A model generated the notes under the pieces. That model did no database searches. It had not been told where the DNA came from and saw only the letters and a list, made by a program, of their open reading frames with translations. Source: Prado023 sp963798745 (GTDB lineage Bacteria; Actinomycetota; Actinomycetes; S36-B12; CAIYMF01). Taken from it: a stretch of DNA of 64,000 nucleotides. A program made the translations under genes and the position numbers. The DNA is taken from positions 806,001 to 870,000 of the forward strand of contig CAWCUF010000003.1 in assembly GCA_963798745.1 (NCBI GenBank), written 5' to 3'. Of the stretch, positions 1-9,441 are shown piece by piece; position 1 is the stretch's first letter; the number at the start of each line of letters is the position of its first letter.

Positions 1-352
1 GCAGTCGACGTCAGCATTCGTGTCGCAGTCTCCCGACGCGGTGATCAGCCCGACGCCCCGAACGCGAAGCTCTCGAAGAGGTGACCAATGAGGTGCGTCG
101 CGGCGGGACCGATGGCCAACTACGACCATTGCTCCTCGGTCAAGACCGAGGCCCCTTCGACACCTGCACCGTGCGGCCACCCAGCCCCCTTTCAACTCAG
201 CGAACGAGGCGAGACACCCGCTCCCGCTGCGGTACCTGCGCATAGCCGTGTGACCCATCGCACTCATCGAGGAAATGTGTGTGCTGCGGGTGCGGTCGGA
301 TGGGGCTCAGCGGTCCCCGTTCGACTCCACCGGTGCCCACGGCCACCCCGCA
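1..352. other. Window edge without a clear gene
   Basis: Bases 1-84 stay open on the + strand and end in TGA at 82-84, so the tail of a gene starting outside the window may end here; 28 codons are too few to name it. Apart from a small hairpin at 134-151, I see nothing convincing up to the end of the minus-strand hydrolase at 353. Confidence 0.3.
134..151. terminator. Short perfect hairpin, possible terminator
   Basis: Two 8-base arms, CCTCGGTC and GACCGAGG, are separated by two bases. The hairpin follows the possible reading-frame end at 84, which suits a terminator, but there is no T-tract, so the role is an inference. Confidence 0.35.
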
Positions 353-2050
353 CTATGCCGGCCGAGCCGAGACGTCGATGATCCAGGCCTCCCCCACTCT
401 CGTCTGCGGCGTCAGCTCGACAGCCCGCACTGACGCGAGGTCGACCCCGTGGACCTGGTCGAGCCCGAGGGCGACCTGCTGGCCCCACCTGCGCGACGGC
501 AGGAACTCGTCCCCCGGCAGGGCGTCGAGCCGCACCTCCCCGAGCTCGGCGCGGGCCCCCGCCGCATCCTCGAGGCCCACCAGGAAACGAACGGGCGACG
601 CGTCGGGCGAGACCGCGAGGCGCATCTCCAGGGCGTCCATCCCGCGCAGGTCCAGTGACTCAGGGAGGTCGAGTGCGAGACGACCGCCCGCCCGCTGCCA
701 GCGCACCTGGGCGAACGGCTCGGCTTGTAGGCCCCGCGTGACGGCCGGCCAGTGCGGTGCAGCCCCCTCCCCGAGGAAGGCCCCGCAGTCAGCCAGGTCC
801 TCGGTCTCCGACACTCCGCGGCAAGCCGCGGCGTCCACCCCGTCGGCTGCGGACGCCGTGAAGCCGTCGCCGTATCGCAGGGTGGTGCGCCCGTTGCCCA
901 CGGCACTGAGCCACATGGGCGCCGCCGCGCCCGGATCCAACGCGAGGCGACCGTCGAGTGCGGCCCGCGCCGCCGGATCGTCGCGCAGCAGCCCAGCAGC
1001 CGCGACGGTGACCAGCCGCATCCCGACCTCCTGCTGCTCGGCCGGTGTCAGTCGATCCGGGCCGTCCGGATCGCACAGCGGGTTCACCCCGCCCCCCTCG
1101 TCGTAGGCGTCGTCGTACCCACCCGGGACGGTCGACTGCTCGGGCACCCATTCGGTGTTGAAGTAGTTGTGGTTGGCTCCACCCACCAGGATCGATGTGC
1201 GCAGCAGGTCCGGAGGGGCCGCCCGATCCACATAGTTCTGGGCGGGCGCCGGCCCGACGTCACCGTCGCAGTACCCCACGATGGACACGACGGGCACGCG
1301 GCTGGTGTCCGCCGGCTGGAAGCCCGTCGGGCCGATCAGGACCTCGCCACGGATCGTCACGTCCGACCCGCCAGCTCCGTCGGCCACCGCGCGGTCGACC
1401 CCCTCACCCCCGCGGCTGTGGCCCACCAGCAGCACCGCTCCAAGATCCGCAGCCGGCCACCCCGGGCCCAGGCGCACCTCACCCGATGCCCACGCCGCCA
1501 GGTGCCGGGCCAGCAGCGATGACCGAGCCCGGTCGCCGGCCCCAGCACCCATGTCCGTGGCGAGGACGTTCACACCGTTGGCACTCAGCGACGCAGTCAG
1601 GAACCCGTGCGAGGCCAATCGCTGCTGCAGGTAGTCGAACCCCTCGGCATGCGCGATGGCCGAGAAGCCATCGCGGCACGGCCAGTCCGTCGTCGTGTCC
1701 CTCAGACCATCGCTGACGCAGGAGGCCTGGTAGCCGTGGAGAAACAGGATGAGGGGGGCACCACTGACACCCGACGGTCCCACAACATGGGCCGCCACCT
1801 CGACCGGCGCCGCGAGCCCAGCGATCGCCAGATCGTCGAGGGCGTAGGAAGCCGACTGAGTCGCGAGCCCACCCGGCTCGAGCCACCCCGCAAGGGAGGC
1901 CTCCAACGACACACTCGGCGCCGAGGCCGGCCCAGTCAACGACGGCGACGAAGAGGCATCGGGCGTTCCACGGCCCGGCGTGCAGCCCGCAAGCAGCACC
2001 AGGACCACGCCCAGAACCCACCCCCGCGAACCGTACCGCCACCCGCCCAT
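353..2050 (-). CDS. Lipoprotein alpha/beta-hydrolase
   Basis: Predicted exported, lipid-anchored serine hydrolase of 565 residues. A hydrophobic stretch (11-22) runs into a lipobox L20-A21-G22-C23, followed by a Ser/Pro/Thr-rich linker. The hydrolase core shows an oxyanion HG at 105-106 and the nucleophile elbow GHSRGG with Ser212; a GYCDGD stretch and a GANHNYF stretch are the likely Asp and His of the triad. The last 200 or so residues form an extra domain beyond a usual hydrolase core, which resembles the chlorophyllase/dienelactone-hydrolase-like secreted esterases. The start is supported by the signal peptide directly after it. The substrate cannot be told from the sequence. It lies alone, downstream of the epoxide hydrolase on the same strand with a gap of about 230 bases, so it is probably a separate unit. 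Confidence 0.85.
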   Translation of the reverse strand: MGGWRYGSRGWVLGVVLVLLAGCTPGRGTPDASSSPSLTGPASAPSVSLEASLAGWLEPGGLATQSASYALDDLAIAGLAAPVEVAAHVVGPSGVSGAPLILFLHGYQASCVSDGLRDTTTDWPCRDGFSAIAHAEGFDYLQQRLASHGFLTASLSANGVNVLATDMGAGAGDRARSSLLARHLAAWASGEVRLGPGWPAADLGAVLLVGHSRGGEGVDRAVADGAGGSDVTIRGEVLIGPTGFQPADTSRVPVVSIVGYCDGDVGPAPAQNYVDRAAPPDLLRTSILVGGANHNYFNTEWVPEQSTVPGGYDDAYDEGGGVNPLCDPDGPDRLTPAEQQEVGMRLVTVAAAGLLRDDPAARAALDGRLALDPGAAAPMWLSAVGNGRTTLRYGDGFTASAADGVDAAACRGVSETEDLADCGAFLGEGAAPHWPAVTRGLQAEPFAQVRWQRAGGRLALDLPESLDLRGMDALEMRLAVSPDASPVRFLVGLEDAAGARAELGEVRLDALPGDEFLPSRRWGQQVALGLDQVHGVDLASVRAVELTPQTRVGEAWIIDVSARPA

Positions 2051-2278
2051 GCAGCCACCTCGACGATCTCACCCGCCGCACGGCGCGGCATCTGCGGCTG
2101 AAAGTACCAGCCGGATACAGCCCGAGCGACGGACGAGGACTGCGACCATAATCGGCGCGCGTTCTCCGGCGATAGATGCCGCACTGGCGGCGGTGGAGAC
2201 CCCACGAGCACGACACCCGATCCACGGGACCAGGTGGGTGCACGCGGGATTGGTTGTGCCTGTGGACTTGCGGTCCGC

Positions 2279-3532
2279 TCACCGGCGGCGGCCGCGGAAG
2301 GTGCGCCGCAGGTCGTCCACCCACTCCTGGGGGATCTCCCAGGGGATGAAGTGGCCACCGTGATGGTGCGCGGTCAGATTCACGTGGTTGTACCAAGCGG
2401 CGCGGTCTGTTGCCAGGAAGCTCGCGACCCGCCTGTCCGTGGTCACCCCCGGCGGGTTCTCGTAGGCCACGAACGTGATGCCGGTGGGGGCCTCGATGGC
2501 GGGCTGCCGGTCGTGTGAGGGGGTCCAGGGGTATCGGTTGTTGTTCGCATACATCCGGATCGACGTGCCGATCGAGTTGCCGACCCAGTAGATCGTCGCG
2601 TGGGTGAGCAGGTCGTCCTTGGAGAACACGGTCTCCACGTCCCCGCCGTTGTCGCTCCAGTTGACCCAGCGTTCCAGCATCCAGGCGAGCATCCCGGCCG
2701 GGGAGTCTGCCAGCCCGAACGCCAGCGTGCTCGGATCCAGGGTGTGGGCGGCCAGGTGGACCGCGAAGCGCTTCTCCAGGGCGACGATCTGGGCATGGAT
2801 CTCTTCGGGAAGCCCGTCGGGGATGGGACGGCCGCCGCTGAGGTCCCAGGCACGGTCACCGTTGAAGAGCGTCAACTTCTGGCCCGAGCCGATGTGGATG
2901 GCGCAGAGCTCATCGGCGTACTTGTGGCCCAGCTGTCCGGTGATCAGGGCACCCACGTCGCAGCCCGCGGCGGCGTACCTGGGGTAGCCGAGGGTCCGGG
3001 TCATGAGGACGTGCCAGAGGTCAGCGACCTTCCAGAAGTTCAGGTCGGGGTTGTTGGGCAGCGGGGTCGAGAACCCGAACCCGGGGATCGAGGGGACGAT
3101 CACGTCGAAGGCATCTTCCGGGTCACCACCGAACGCGGCGGGGTCGGCGAGCTGGTCGATCACCTTGGACCAGTGCCAGAACGTCCAGGGCCAGCCGTGG
3201 GTGAGGATCAGGGGCGTCGGGTTGGGGCCGACGCCGGGCTTGCGCATGAAGTGCACGGGAACCCCGTCGACCTGTGCCTTGTAGTGCTCATAGGCGTTGA
3301 TCCGGGCCTCGGCTCGGCGCCAGTCGTAGTCGGTGTGCCAGTACTCGAGGAGTTCCTCGAGGTAGGCGCGGTTCACGCCGTAGTACCAGTCCTCGTTGCC
3401 AGGGTCATCTGGCAGCCGCGTCAGCGTCAGGCGCATCCGGAGGTCTGCGAGGACGTCATCGGGCACGTGGATCGGGGTTGTCTGCAGTGGGAAGGTTCGA
3501 GTCTGGGTACCGCCTGCTAGTTCTTTGCTCAT
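2279..3532 (-). CDS. Epoxide hydrolase (EHN-type alpha/beta hydrolase)
   Basis: Likely opens epoxides to diols in the cytoplasm. The first 120 or so residues match the N-terminal domain of microsomal-type epoxide hydrolases (motifs RLPDDPG and YWHTDYDWR). Then come the oxyanion motif HGWPWTFWHW, the nucleophile Asp in AAGCDVGALI, and near the C-terminus the catalytic His in HHHGGHFIPWE. About 417 residues, normal for the family. Two in-frame ATGs are possible (3541 and 3532); GGAG touches the first but sits nine bases before the second, so I chose 3532. The MarR gene lies just upstream on the same strand and probably controls it, an arrangement common for detoxification enzymes. Substrate unknown. 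Confidence 0.9.
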   Translation of the reverse strand: MSKELAGGTQTRTFPLQTTPIHVPDDVLADLRMRLTLTRLPDDPGNEDWYYGVNRAYLEELLEYWHTDYDWRRAEARINAYEHYKAQVDGVPVHFMRKPGVGPNPTPLILTHGWPWTFWHWSKVIDQLADPAAFGGDPEDAFDVIVPSIPGFGFSTPLPNNPDLNFWKVADLWHVLMTRTLGYPRYAAAGCDVGALITGQLGHKYADELCAIHIGSGQKLTLFNGDRAWDLSGGRPIPDGLPEEIHAQIVALEKRFAVHLAAHTLDPSTLAFGLADSPAGMLAWMLERWVNWSDNGGDVETVFSKDDLLTHATIYWVGNSIGTSIRMYANNNRYPWTPSHDRQPAIEAPTGITFVAYENPPGVTTDRRVASFLATDRAAWYNHVNLTAHHHGGHFIPWEIPQEWVDDLRRTFRGRRR

Positions 3533-3628
3533 GGTTGTCATCTCCGGGGAAGTGGGAAATGCCCAGTTGGGTGGTGGCTTCTGCTTGGCTGTGCTGGGCG
3601 GGTCTTGCTTCGGATTGAACTGGGGAGC

Positions 3629-4081
3629 TCACCTGCTCCGCAGTTCGTTCAGCTCGACCAGTCGCGAGAGCGCTGGGAGCGCCTCCACGATCGACGCGCG
3701 CTCCTTGCTCGTGAGTTGGTCTGTGAGTTCCTGGAGCTGCGCGAGGCGTTCCACTCGCCTGGCTGTCACTACTGCGGCGCCGGCGGGCGTGATGTGAACC
3801 AGGGATGCCCTGCCATCGGAGGGGTCAGGGCGCCGCTGCACGAGGCCGTCACCCTCTAGCTTGATCACGAGTTGTGTAGCTGCCGGCTGGGTCACCTGCT
3901 CGCTCCTGGCAAGTTCCGTGAGCCGCTTCGGGCCGACGGTTGCCAGCGTGTGCAACACGGACAGCGTCGTGAAACTCATGCGCTGAACCTTGGGCAGGCG
4001 GATATTCATCCGAGTGAAGGCACCGATCACGGCGGCGAGGTCCTCCACGCTGAGGGGGCGGGGGTTCTCATCAGGGCTCAC
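3629..4081 (-). CDS. MarR-family transcriptional regulator
   Basis: A 150-residue winged-helix repressor of the MarR type, expected to bind DNA as a dimer and to release it on binding a phenolic or xenobiotic ligand. The recognition region (SFTTLSVLHTLATVGPKRL ... SEQVTQPAATQLV) and the wing (GLVQRRPDPSDGRASLVHIT) are clear; the C-terminal helix is Leu-rich. I chose GTG at 4081: a TAnnnT-type minus-10 element (TACGCT, 4088-4093) ends six bases before it, which fits a leaderless transcript; a TTG at 4087 is the alternative. It precedes the epoxide hydrolase on the same strand and faces the VOC gene across a short divergent region, so it may control both. Confidence 0.87.
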   Translation of the reverse strand: MSPDENPRPLSVEDLAAVIGAFTRMNIRLPKVQRMSFTTLSVLHTLATVGPKRLTELARSEQVTQPAATQLVIKLEGDGLVQRRPDPSDGRASLVHITPAGAAVVTARRVERLAQLQELTDQLTSKERASIVEALPALSRLVELNELRSR

Positions 4082-4367
4082 CCGCAAAGCGTATCGGACT
4101 TTTATATACGTTTCTAATGTACAGAGTGGGGTCCGTCACCCGGCCGGGCGGGCTGCATCAATCTGGGGTATGACGCCGCCCCACTGTGGGCGGTGCTGCC
4201 CACCCAACACGCGCGACTCGCGGAATGCAGCGCCGCTGACCGGGACGGTACGCGGCGCAGTGACGCTGGTCCCACGGTCTCGCGTGGATGTCGCGGAAGA
4301 GGATCGTGTCTGGGATGAATCCCGCGGGGGCGGTGGTCCGACCCGCCCGATCCTTCGCTACCGTTGG

Positions 4368-4766
4368 ATGGTGGACCGGTTCGAGGCGTCGGCGCTTACT
4401 CACATGCTGGTCGTCACGGATGTCGAAAGCAGTCGTGACTGGTACCAGCGCGTGCTGGATGCCGGTGTGTTCGGCGAGTACGGCGGAACGTCGGTCGTGC
4501 TCGAGCTGCTCGACAGTTGGATCCTGCTGGTGACTGGTGGGGGTCCCGATGCGGGCAAGCCGAACGTGACGCTCAGTCCGCCGGGCGACCCCGACCTCCC
4601 AAGCGCCCAGCTCATCTTTCGCGTTGAGGACTGCATGGGGCTCTACAAATTGCTGTCGGACCGTGGTGCGCAGTTCCTGGCCGCGCCGGACGTTCGCGAC
4701 GGCGAGACGCGTGCGTTCTTCCGCGATCCGGACGGTCATCTGTTCGAGATTTCAGAACTCACTTGA
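4368..4766 (+). CDS. VOC (glyoxalase/dioxygenase-fold) protein
   Basis: A 132-residue single-domain protein of the vicinal-oxygen-chelate superfamily. The pattern is typical: a start ALTHMLVVTDVESSRDWYQ, a middle repeat, and the end FFRDPDGHLFEISEL with the usual DPDGH...E metal-ligand region. The reading frame is open upstream to 3990, but homology begins at the ATG at 4368, so the upstream part is left out. Function could be glyoxalase-like, bleomycin-resistance-like or dioxygenase-like and cannot be settled here. It is divergent from the MarR gene. Confidence 0.8.
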   Translation: MVDRFEASALTHMLVVTDVESSRDWYQRVLDAGVFGEYGGTSVVLELLDSWILLVTGGGPDAGKPNVTLSPPGDPDLPSAQLIFRVEDCMGLYKLLSDRGAQFLAAPDVRDGETRAFFRDPDGHLFEISELT

Positions 4767-5142
4767 GCTGCGTGCGGCCGAAGCCTCGCTGCGGTCACCA
4801 TGGCCAGGGACCTGGACACCAGCGACGCCAGACCCGACCTACACGAACCAGCCACGCCCGACTCGCGGCGAGGTGCTGCGGCCTCATCTTGAGGCCGTGG
4901 CCTCAGCGAACGCCGTCAGCGTGTGGCTCTTGGCCGCCGGACCTTGCTCTCATACGGTCCCAGGGAGCATCATTCTGGGATCTCCACGCCTGACAGGCAC
5001 GCCTGCGTCGCCCGGACCCGGTGCGGCGGTCCCTGTTGCACGCTGAGCCCCACTGAGCGCAATCGACGCTGGTACGGCCAAGAGGCCTCTCGTCGCGACG
5101 CGTCCGCACGCGGTCTCGCCACTGTGATCGCCAAGCGCCTCG
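4767..5142. other. Intergenic, nothing recognised
   Basis: About 376 bases between two convergent genes. No reading frame here gives a protein pattern I recognise and there is no strong terminator hairpin. Confidence 0.5.
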
Positions 5143-6096
5143 TCACCACCCGCCCTGGTCACTCACCTTCGTGAGGGCTCCGTCGGTGATCTCGACCGGG
5201 ATCGGGTCGGCGATCTCGCCGATGAAGGTGTCGTCCTCGTCGTAGCGGAAGCCGAGTAGGTTCCATCGTCGAGCCCGATCGCGCACGAGACGGGCGGCGT
5301 AGAGGCTCTGGTGTTCGAATGGGGTCGCCCTGCTGGTGTCGAACGGCCCGACCAGGCTGGGTGCCGGGACGCTCCAGACTCCTCGACCACCGACACCGTC
5401 GCGGCGCTCGGCGGGCATCTCACTGATCCGGCAGGAGAAGACCAGCATCGGGGTGCCGTCTATGTCGATTGCCTGGGGTACCTCGAGGTGGCCGAACGAG
5501 CCTGGTTCGCTGAGGGGTTCGAGGACCTCCCAATTGATCAGGTCAGTTGATCGGGCGTGGCCGATGACCCCTCGGCTGTCTGGTGGACCGCTGTTCGCGC
5601 GGGCGGTGATCAGCATGTGCCAGCCCTCGCCGTGTGGGTCGGCGTAGACGTAGGGATCTCGCCACGCCTCGCCCTGCCAGGCGCTGAGGTCCAACTTCTC
5701 GTACCACCGGGGATCGGCTTCGAGAGGTGGGGCATCCACCCTGCGCCAGGTGAGCAGGTCCTGGGATTCGGCCGATCCGATCCGCTGGATCAGGCCGTCC
5801 TCAGCCCGGGACGTTCCGGTGTAGTACATCAACCATCGGCCGTCCGGTGCCTGCACGACCGTGCCTGTCCAGGTGGTGTAGTCGTCCCACCTGGGGCCGG
5901 GCGAGGGCTCCAGGGCGGTGGGCAGCACCTCCCACGTGCGGAGGTCGTCGGACACGGCGTGGCCTACTGAGACCTGGAAGTGCCGGACGTCCGGGTTGCC
6001 CTCGGAGCGGGGCGCCTGAAGGAAGAACAGGTGGTAGCGCCGACCGTCGTCGGCAAGCCACGAGTCCCAGACCCATCGATCGTCGAAGCGCAGCAC
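5143..6096 (-). CDS. GH32-like glycoside hydrolase (beta-fructosidase type)
   Basis: A 317-residue five-bladed beta-propeller glycosidase without a signal peptide, so it acts inside the cell on an imported sugar. Three conserved places of the GH32/GH68 (clan GH-J) fold can be seen: WVWDSWLADDG near residue 8 (nucleophile Asp), EAWRDPYVY near 145 (the RDP motif), and HLEVPQAI near 198 (acid/base Glu). GH32 enzymes cleave sucrose, levan, inulin or raffinose-type sugars; this copy lacks the C-terminal beta-sandwich of classical invertases. GTG start three bases after the stop of the upstream permease, as the last gene of the sugar operon. GH43 or GH130-like enzymes are the main alternative. Confidence 0.75.
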   Translation of the reverse strand: MLRFDDRWVWDSWLADDGRRYHLFFLQAPRSEGNPDVRHFQVSVGHAVSDDLRTWEVLPTALEPSPGPRWDDYTTWTGTVVQAPDGRWLMYYTGTSRAEDGLIQRIGSAESQDLLTWRRVDAPPLEADPRWYEKLDLSAWQGEAWRDPYVYADPHGEGWHMLITARANSGPPDSRGVIGHARSTDLINWEVLEPLSEPGSFGHLEVPQAIDIDGTPMLVFSCRISEMPAERRDGVGGRGVWSVPAPSLVGPFDTSRATPFEHQSLYAARLVRDRARRWNLLGFRYDEDDTFIGEIADPIPVEITDGALTKVSDQGGW

Positions 6097-6099
6097 CGG

Positions 6100-6966
6100 T
6101 CAGCCCTTGATCCCGGAGGAGGCGACCCCTTCGACGAAGTGCCGCTGGAACATCAGGAAGACGATCAGCAAGGGGATCGTCATGAGCACCACGAAGGCCA
6201 TGATCGCGCCCCATTGGAGCGGCGGTGAGGTCTGGAAGGTCTGCAGGGCCAGCGGGAGCGGCCTGACATCCTCGCCGCGAGTGACCATGGTCGGCCACAG
6301 CAGCTGCCCCCAGGAGAACAGGAACGTCAGGATCGCGACGCTGGCATAGGCAGGCTTCGCCAGGGGGGCGACCACCTTGACGAACGTACGTATCGGGCCG
6401 GCACCGTCGACGCGGGCAGCCTCCTCCAGGTCCTTGGGGATGTTCAAGAAGAACGTGTAGAAGAGGTAGATGAAGAACGGGTTGGCGATGAACGGCAGGA
6501 TCTGGACCCGGAACGTGTTCAGCCACCCCAAGTCGGCGAAGACATAGAGCAGGGGGATCGCGGTGGCCTCGAACGGGATGATCGCCAGCGACACGACGCC
6601 GGTGACGATCAGCATGCGTCCCCGGAACTCGAGGCGAGCCATGGCGTACCCGAGCATGCTGTTGGTCACCGCTCCGATGAGCACGACACCCAACGCGATG
6701 ACCAGTGAGTTCCGGAACGCCAGTACGAGGCTCACCCGCTCATTCGCCGCGACGTAGTTGTCCATACCCACGAAGGGGACGGGCGCCAGTCCCTTCAGGG
6801 TCCCCGCATCAGCGAAGACGTACGCGTTCTCCTTGAACGATCCAACGAACGCGAATGCCACGGGGAACACGAAGAAGGCTGCGAGCAGGGTCATGGCGCC
6901 GTAGGTCAGGACCCTGGACCGACGACGAGCTCCCACTCGGCTACGAACCTTGGATGACGTGCTCAT
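6100..6966 (-). CDS. Carbohydrate ABC transporter permease (MalG type)
   Basis: Inner-membrane permease of 288 residues with six hydrophobic segments. The EAA loop is visible as EAARVDGAGPIRTFVKVVAPLAKP, in which Glu-Ala-Ala...Gly contacts the ATPase subunit. The charged N-terminus (SSKVRSRVGARRR) before the first helix and the ending HFVEGVASSGIKG are typical of MalG-type CUT1 permeases. The start ATG overlaps the stop of the MalF-type gene by four bases, showing translational coupling. No ATPase gene is present in the operon; CUT1 systems often share one MsmK/MsiK-type ATPase encoded elsewhere. Confidence 0.92.
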   Translation of the reverse strand: MSTSSKVRSRVGARRRSRVLTYGAMTLLAAFFVFPVAFAFVGSFKENAYVFADAGTLKGLAPVPFVGMDNYVAANERVSLVLAFRNSLVIALGVVLIGAVTNSMLGYAMARLEFRGRMLIVTGVVSLAIIPFEATAIPLLYVFADLGWLNTFRVQILPFIANPFFIYLFYTFFLNIPKDLEEAARVDGAGPIRTFVKVVAPLAKPAYASVAILTFLFSWGQLLWPTMVTRGEDVRPLPLALQTFQTSPPLQWGAIMAFVVLMTIPLLIVFLMFQRHFVEGVASSGIKG

Positions 6967-7901
6967 CGTGCCTCCTCCTTCAGGAGTCGTCGCTGGATCA
7001 GGGTGATGAACAGCACGATCACGAAGAACACAACGGCGATCGCTGAGCCCTTCCCGATGAGCTGCCGATCGAAGCCGGTCTGGACCATCTCCAGCATCAC
7101 GGTGCGGGTCGCATCCTGGGGCCCGCCCGCGGGCTGGGGCATGATCACGACCTGGTCGTAGAGCCGGAACGACAGGATCATCGTGATGGTGGCCACGAAG
7201 ATCAGCTGGTTGCGGATCCCGGGGACCGTGACGTACCGGAACTTCTGCCAGGTGTTCGCACCGTCCAGTGATGCTGCCTCGTACTGATCACGGGGCACGT
7301 CCTGGAGTGCCGCCAGCAGGATGATCATCTGGAAGCCCACCCCCTGCCAGATGGAGACGATGATCACGGCAGGCAACGCCAGGGTTGTGGACTGCAGCCA
7401 GTTGGTCCCGTTCCACAGCCCGAAGGTGAGCACCTCCATGATCGTGTTGACCATGCCGTCGTTGCTGAACAGCAACTTCCAGACGGTTGCCGCCGCGGTC
7501 ATGACCATGACCTGCGGCAGGAAGTACAGAGTCCGGAAGACGACCCGGCCACGGATCTGCTGGTTGACCAGCACGGCAAGGACGAGCGCCAGGCTGGTCT
7601 GCACCGGCACCACGATCAGGCCGAACGCGAAGTTGTTGCGCAGGGCGATCCAGAACGTCCGGTCGGTGAGCACATCCACGTAGTTGTCGATTCCGACGAA
7701 CTGCGTGGGCAGCGGGCTGACGAGCCGTGAGTTCGTCAGCGACAGCCCGAAGGCGCCGAGGAACGGCAGGATGACGAAGAGCGTGACCAGGAGCAGGCCC
7801 GGGGCCGCGAACAGCCACGCCGCCCGCGCCTCGGATTGCTTCTGTGGGAGTTTGATCTTGGTGCGCACCGCGGACGGAGCGACCGGAGTTTTCGTGGCCA
7901 T
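6963..7901 (-). CDS. Carbohydrate ABC transporter permease (MalF type)
   Basis: Partner permease of 312 residues with six membrane segments; the first (AWLFAAPGLLLVTLFVILPF) is the typical MalF/UgpA start. The EAA loop appears as YEAASLDGANTWQKFRYVTVPG. It forms the channel with the MalG-type subunit encoded directly downstream. It follows the solute-binding protein gene after a strong hairpin, which suggests that the binding protein is made in excess over the permeases. Substrate class (oligosaccharide) is inferred from the family and the GH32-like neighbour. Confidence 0.92.
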   Translation of the reverse strand: MATKTPVAPSAVRTKIKLPQKQSEARAAWLFAAPGLLLVTLFVILPFLGAFGLSLTNSRLVSPLPTQFVGIDNYVDVLTDRTFWIALRNNFAFGLIVVPVQTSLALVLAVLVNQQIRGRVVFRTLYFLPQVMVMTAAATVWKLLFSNDGMVNTIMEVLTFGLWNGTNWLQSTTLALPAVIIVSIWQGVGFQMIILLAALQDVPRDQYEAASLDGANTWQKFRYVTVPGIRNQLIFVATITMILSFRLYDQVVIMPQPAGGPQDATRTVMLEMVQTGFDRQLIGKGSAIAVVFFVIVLFITLIQRRLLKEEAR

Positions 7902-7969
7902 GATGGACCCCTCGGTAGGTTGAAGTCACGTCGACCCGTGGCCCGGGCAGGGCCGCGACGGGTCGGTGG

Positions 7970-8005
7970 GGGGGTGGCCCCGCGGGACTACGCGGTGCCA
8001 CCCCC
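7970..8005 (-). terminator. Hairpin between binding protein and permease genes
   Basis: Arms GGGGGTGGC and GCCACCCCC enclose an inner pair CCGCG/CGCGG, giving a nearly continuous GC-rich stem. It lies in the 110-base gap after the binding-protein stop. In sugar ABC operons such hairpins act as partial terminators or 3' stabilisers; that role is inferred. Confidence 0.6.
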
Positions 8006-8011
8006 GCGCGG

Positions 8012-9361
8012 CTACTGGGTCGGGTAGAACTGGTTGGCTTCGAGGTCCGCGTCGATGGTCGCAACGGCCTTGTCGAGCGAGGACTGCACGTCAGCGCCCT
8101 GCGTGATGTCGGCGAAGGCCTGCTGGAACGCCAACGTGATGGCCGGGTAGCCCGGCGTCTGCGGACGTGGAACCGCCGTGGTCTTCAGTCCCTCGATGAA
8201 GATCCCCATGTCCCCGCCCGGCTGGAAGACCGGCAGTTCGTCGACACCGCTCTGTGTCGCCGGGGGATTGCCGAGTTCGCCACTCCATTCCACAACGACT
8301 TCGTCGCTGAGGAGGAACTCCAACCAGGCCCACACGGCATCGGGGTCACCGGCGTTCTTGGTGATACCCCAGTTCCAGGAGCCCGACGGGCTCACGGTCC
8401 CCTGGCCGAAGTCAGGCAGCGGGAGGATGACCAGGTCGTCGCCCAGCGCTTCCTTGTTCGGCGTGTAGAGCCAGTGCCCCACCCACTGCAGCGGGATCTC
8501 CTTCTGCTGGAACGGCAGGTCGTCGACGGCTTCGATGTCGACCAACCCGTCCTTCACCCACTGCTGCCAGGTGGTCATGGCCCCGACAGCCTCGGGACCG
8601 TTGAGGACGCCCTCAGCAGTCTGGTAGGTGTCCCGGTCGATCAGGTCGCCGCCGGCGGACTGGATGATCGGCGCGTAGCCGTAGGTGTACCACTCGCCGC
8701 CGTAGTAGTACTGGCTGGCCAGCGCACTATCGAACCCGGCCTCCTTGAGGGTTTTCATGGCCGCGGAGAACTCGTCCACGGTCCACGCGTCATCAGGCCC
8801 GGTGGGGACCCGGATGCCGTTCTCCTCCAGGACGCTGCGCCAAGCCCAGATCCCGACTCCCGAGTCGTAGTACCCGACTGAGTAGAGCTGGTCGTTGTAG
8901 GTGCCCTGATCGATGATCGAGGGGAGCAGGTTGTTCCGCACCTCGTCGGGGACGCAGCTGTCGATGGGGACCAGGTTGCCCGACCAGGCGTAGTTGTAGG
9001 TGTTCGGCCCGTCGAAGTCCAGGGCATCTGGCAGGTCGCCTGCCACTGCCCCGGACTGGACCGTCGCGTTGTATGCGGCATCCGGGATGAACTCGATCTC
9101 CACGGTGACGCCCTTCTCCGCGCCGGGGCCGCTGTTGAATCGGCTGACCAGGTCGGTCATCTTCTCCTGCTCAGCCGTTTGACCCTGGTGGACCCAGGCC
9201 TTCACGGTCGTCGCGCCGTCGATCACGCCGTCACAGACCCCGGCTGCCGACCCGTCCGATCCGCCAGCACTGGCGGCGTCACTGCCACCGCTGCATCCGC
9301 CCAGAACCAGGGCGGCGACACCGAACCCGGCTACCATTCCGGGCCAAGGGTTGCGTCGCAT
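8012..9361 (-). CDS. Sugar-binding lipoprotein of an ABC importer
   Basis: Extracellular solute-binding protein of 449 residues (family 1, MalE-like), lipid-anchored. The signal peptide (M1-RRNPWPGMVAGFGVAALVLGGC) ends in the lipobox L20-G21-G22-C23, then a Gly/Ser/Ala linker. The body has the family hallmarks: a Trp/Tyr-rich central part (YYYGGEWYTYGYAP), and the C-terminal NPPATQSGVD and GYPAITLAFQQAFADI stretches. I chose the ATG at 9361 because the signal peptide begins there and a purine-rich GGGAGAGGAG site precedes it; the open frame continues upstream without homology. It feeds the two permeases downstream; with the GH32-like enzyme it suggests a fructo-oligosaccharide or similar substrate. 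Confidence 0.93.
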   Translation of the reverse strand: MRRNPWPGMVAGFGVAALVLGGCSGGSDAASAGGSDGSAAGVCDGVIDGATTVKAWVHQGQTAEQEKMTDLVSRFNSGPGAEKGVTVEIEFIPDAAYNATVQSGAVAGDLPDALDFDGPNTYNYAWSGNLVPIDSCVPDEVRNNLLPSIIDQGTYNDQLYSVGYYDSGVGIWAWRSVLEENGIRVPTGPDDAWTVDEFSAAMKTLKEAGFDSALASQYYYGGEWYTYGYAPIIQSAGGDLIDRDTYQTAEGVLNGPEAVGAMTTWQQWVKDGLVDIEAVDDLPFQQKEIPLQWVGHWLYTPNKEALGDDLVILPLPDFGQGTVSPSGSWNWGITKNAGDPDAVWAWLEFLLSDEVVVEWSGELGNPPATQSGVDELPVFQPGGDMGIFIEGLKTTAVPRPQTPGYPAITLAFQQAFADITQGADVQSSLDKAVATIDADLEANQFYPTQ

Positions 9362-9441
9362 CGCTACTCCTCTCCCACCCCGGTGCAACGGGGTGTGTGA
9401 TTGGACCGCGCTGTTGCGGTCACTTGCGGGAAGGTCCGCCG

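Noticed and set aside
7921..8011. Riboswitch between binding-protein and permease genes
   Set aside because: The hairpin explains the stretch; no conserved aptamer pattern was visible.
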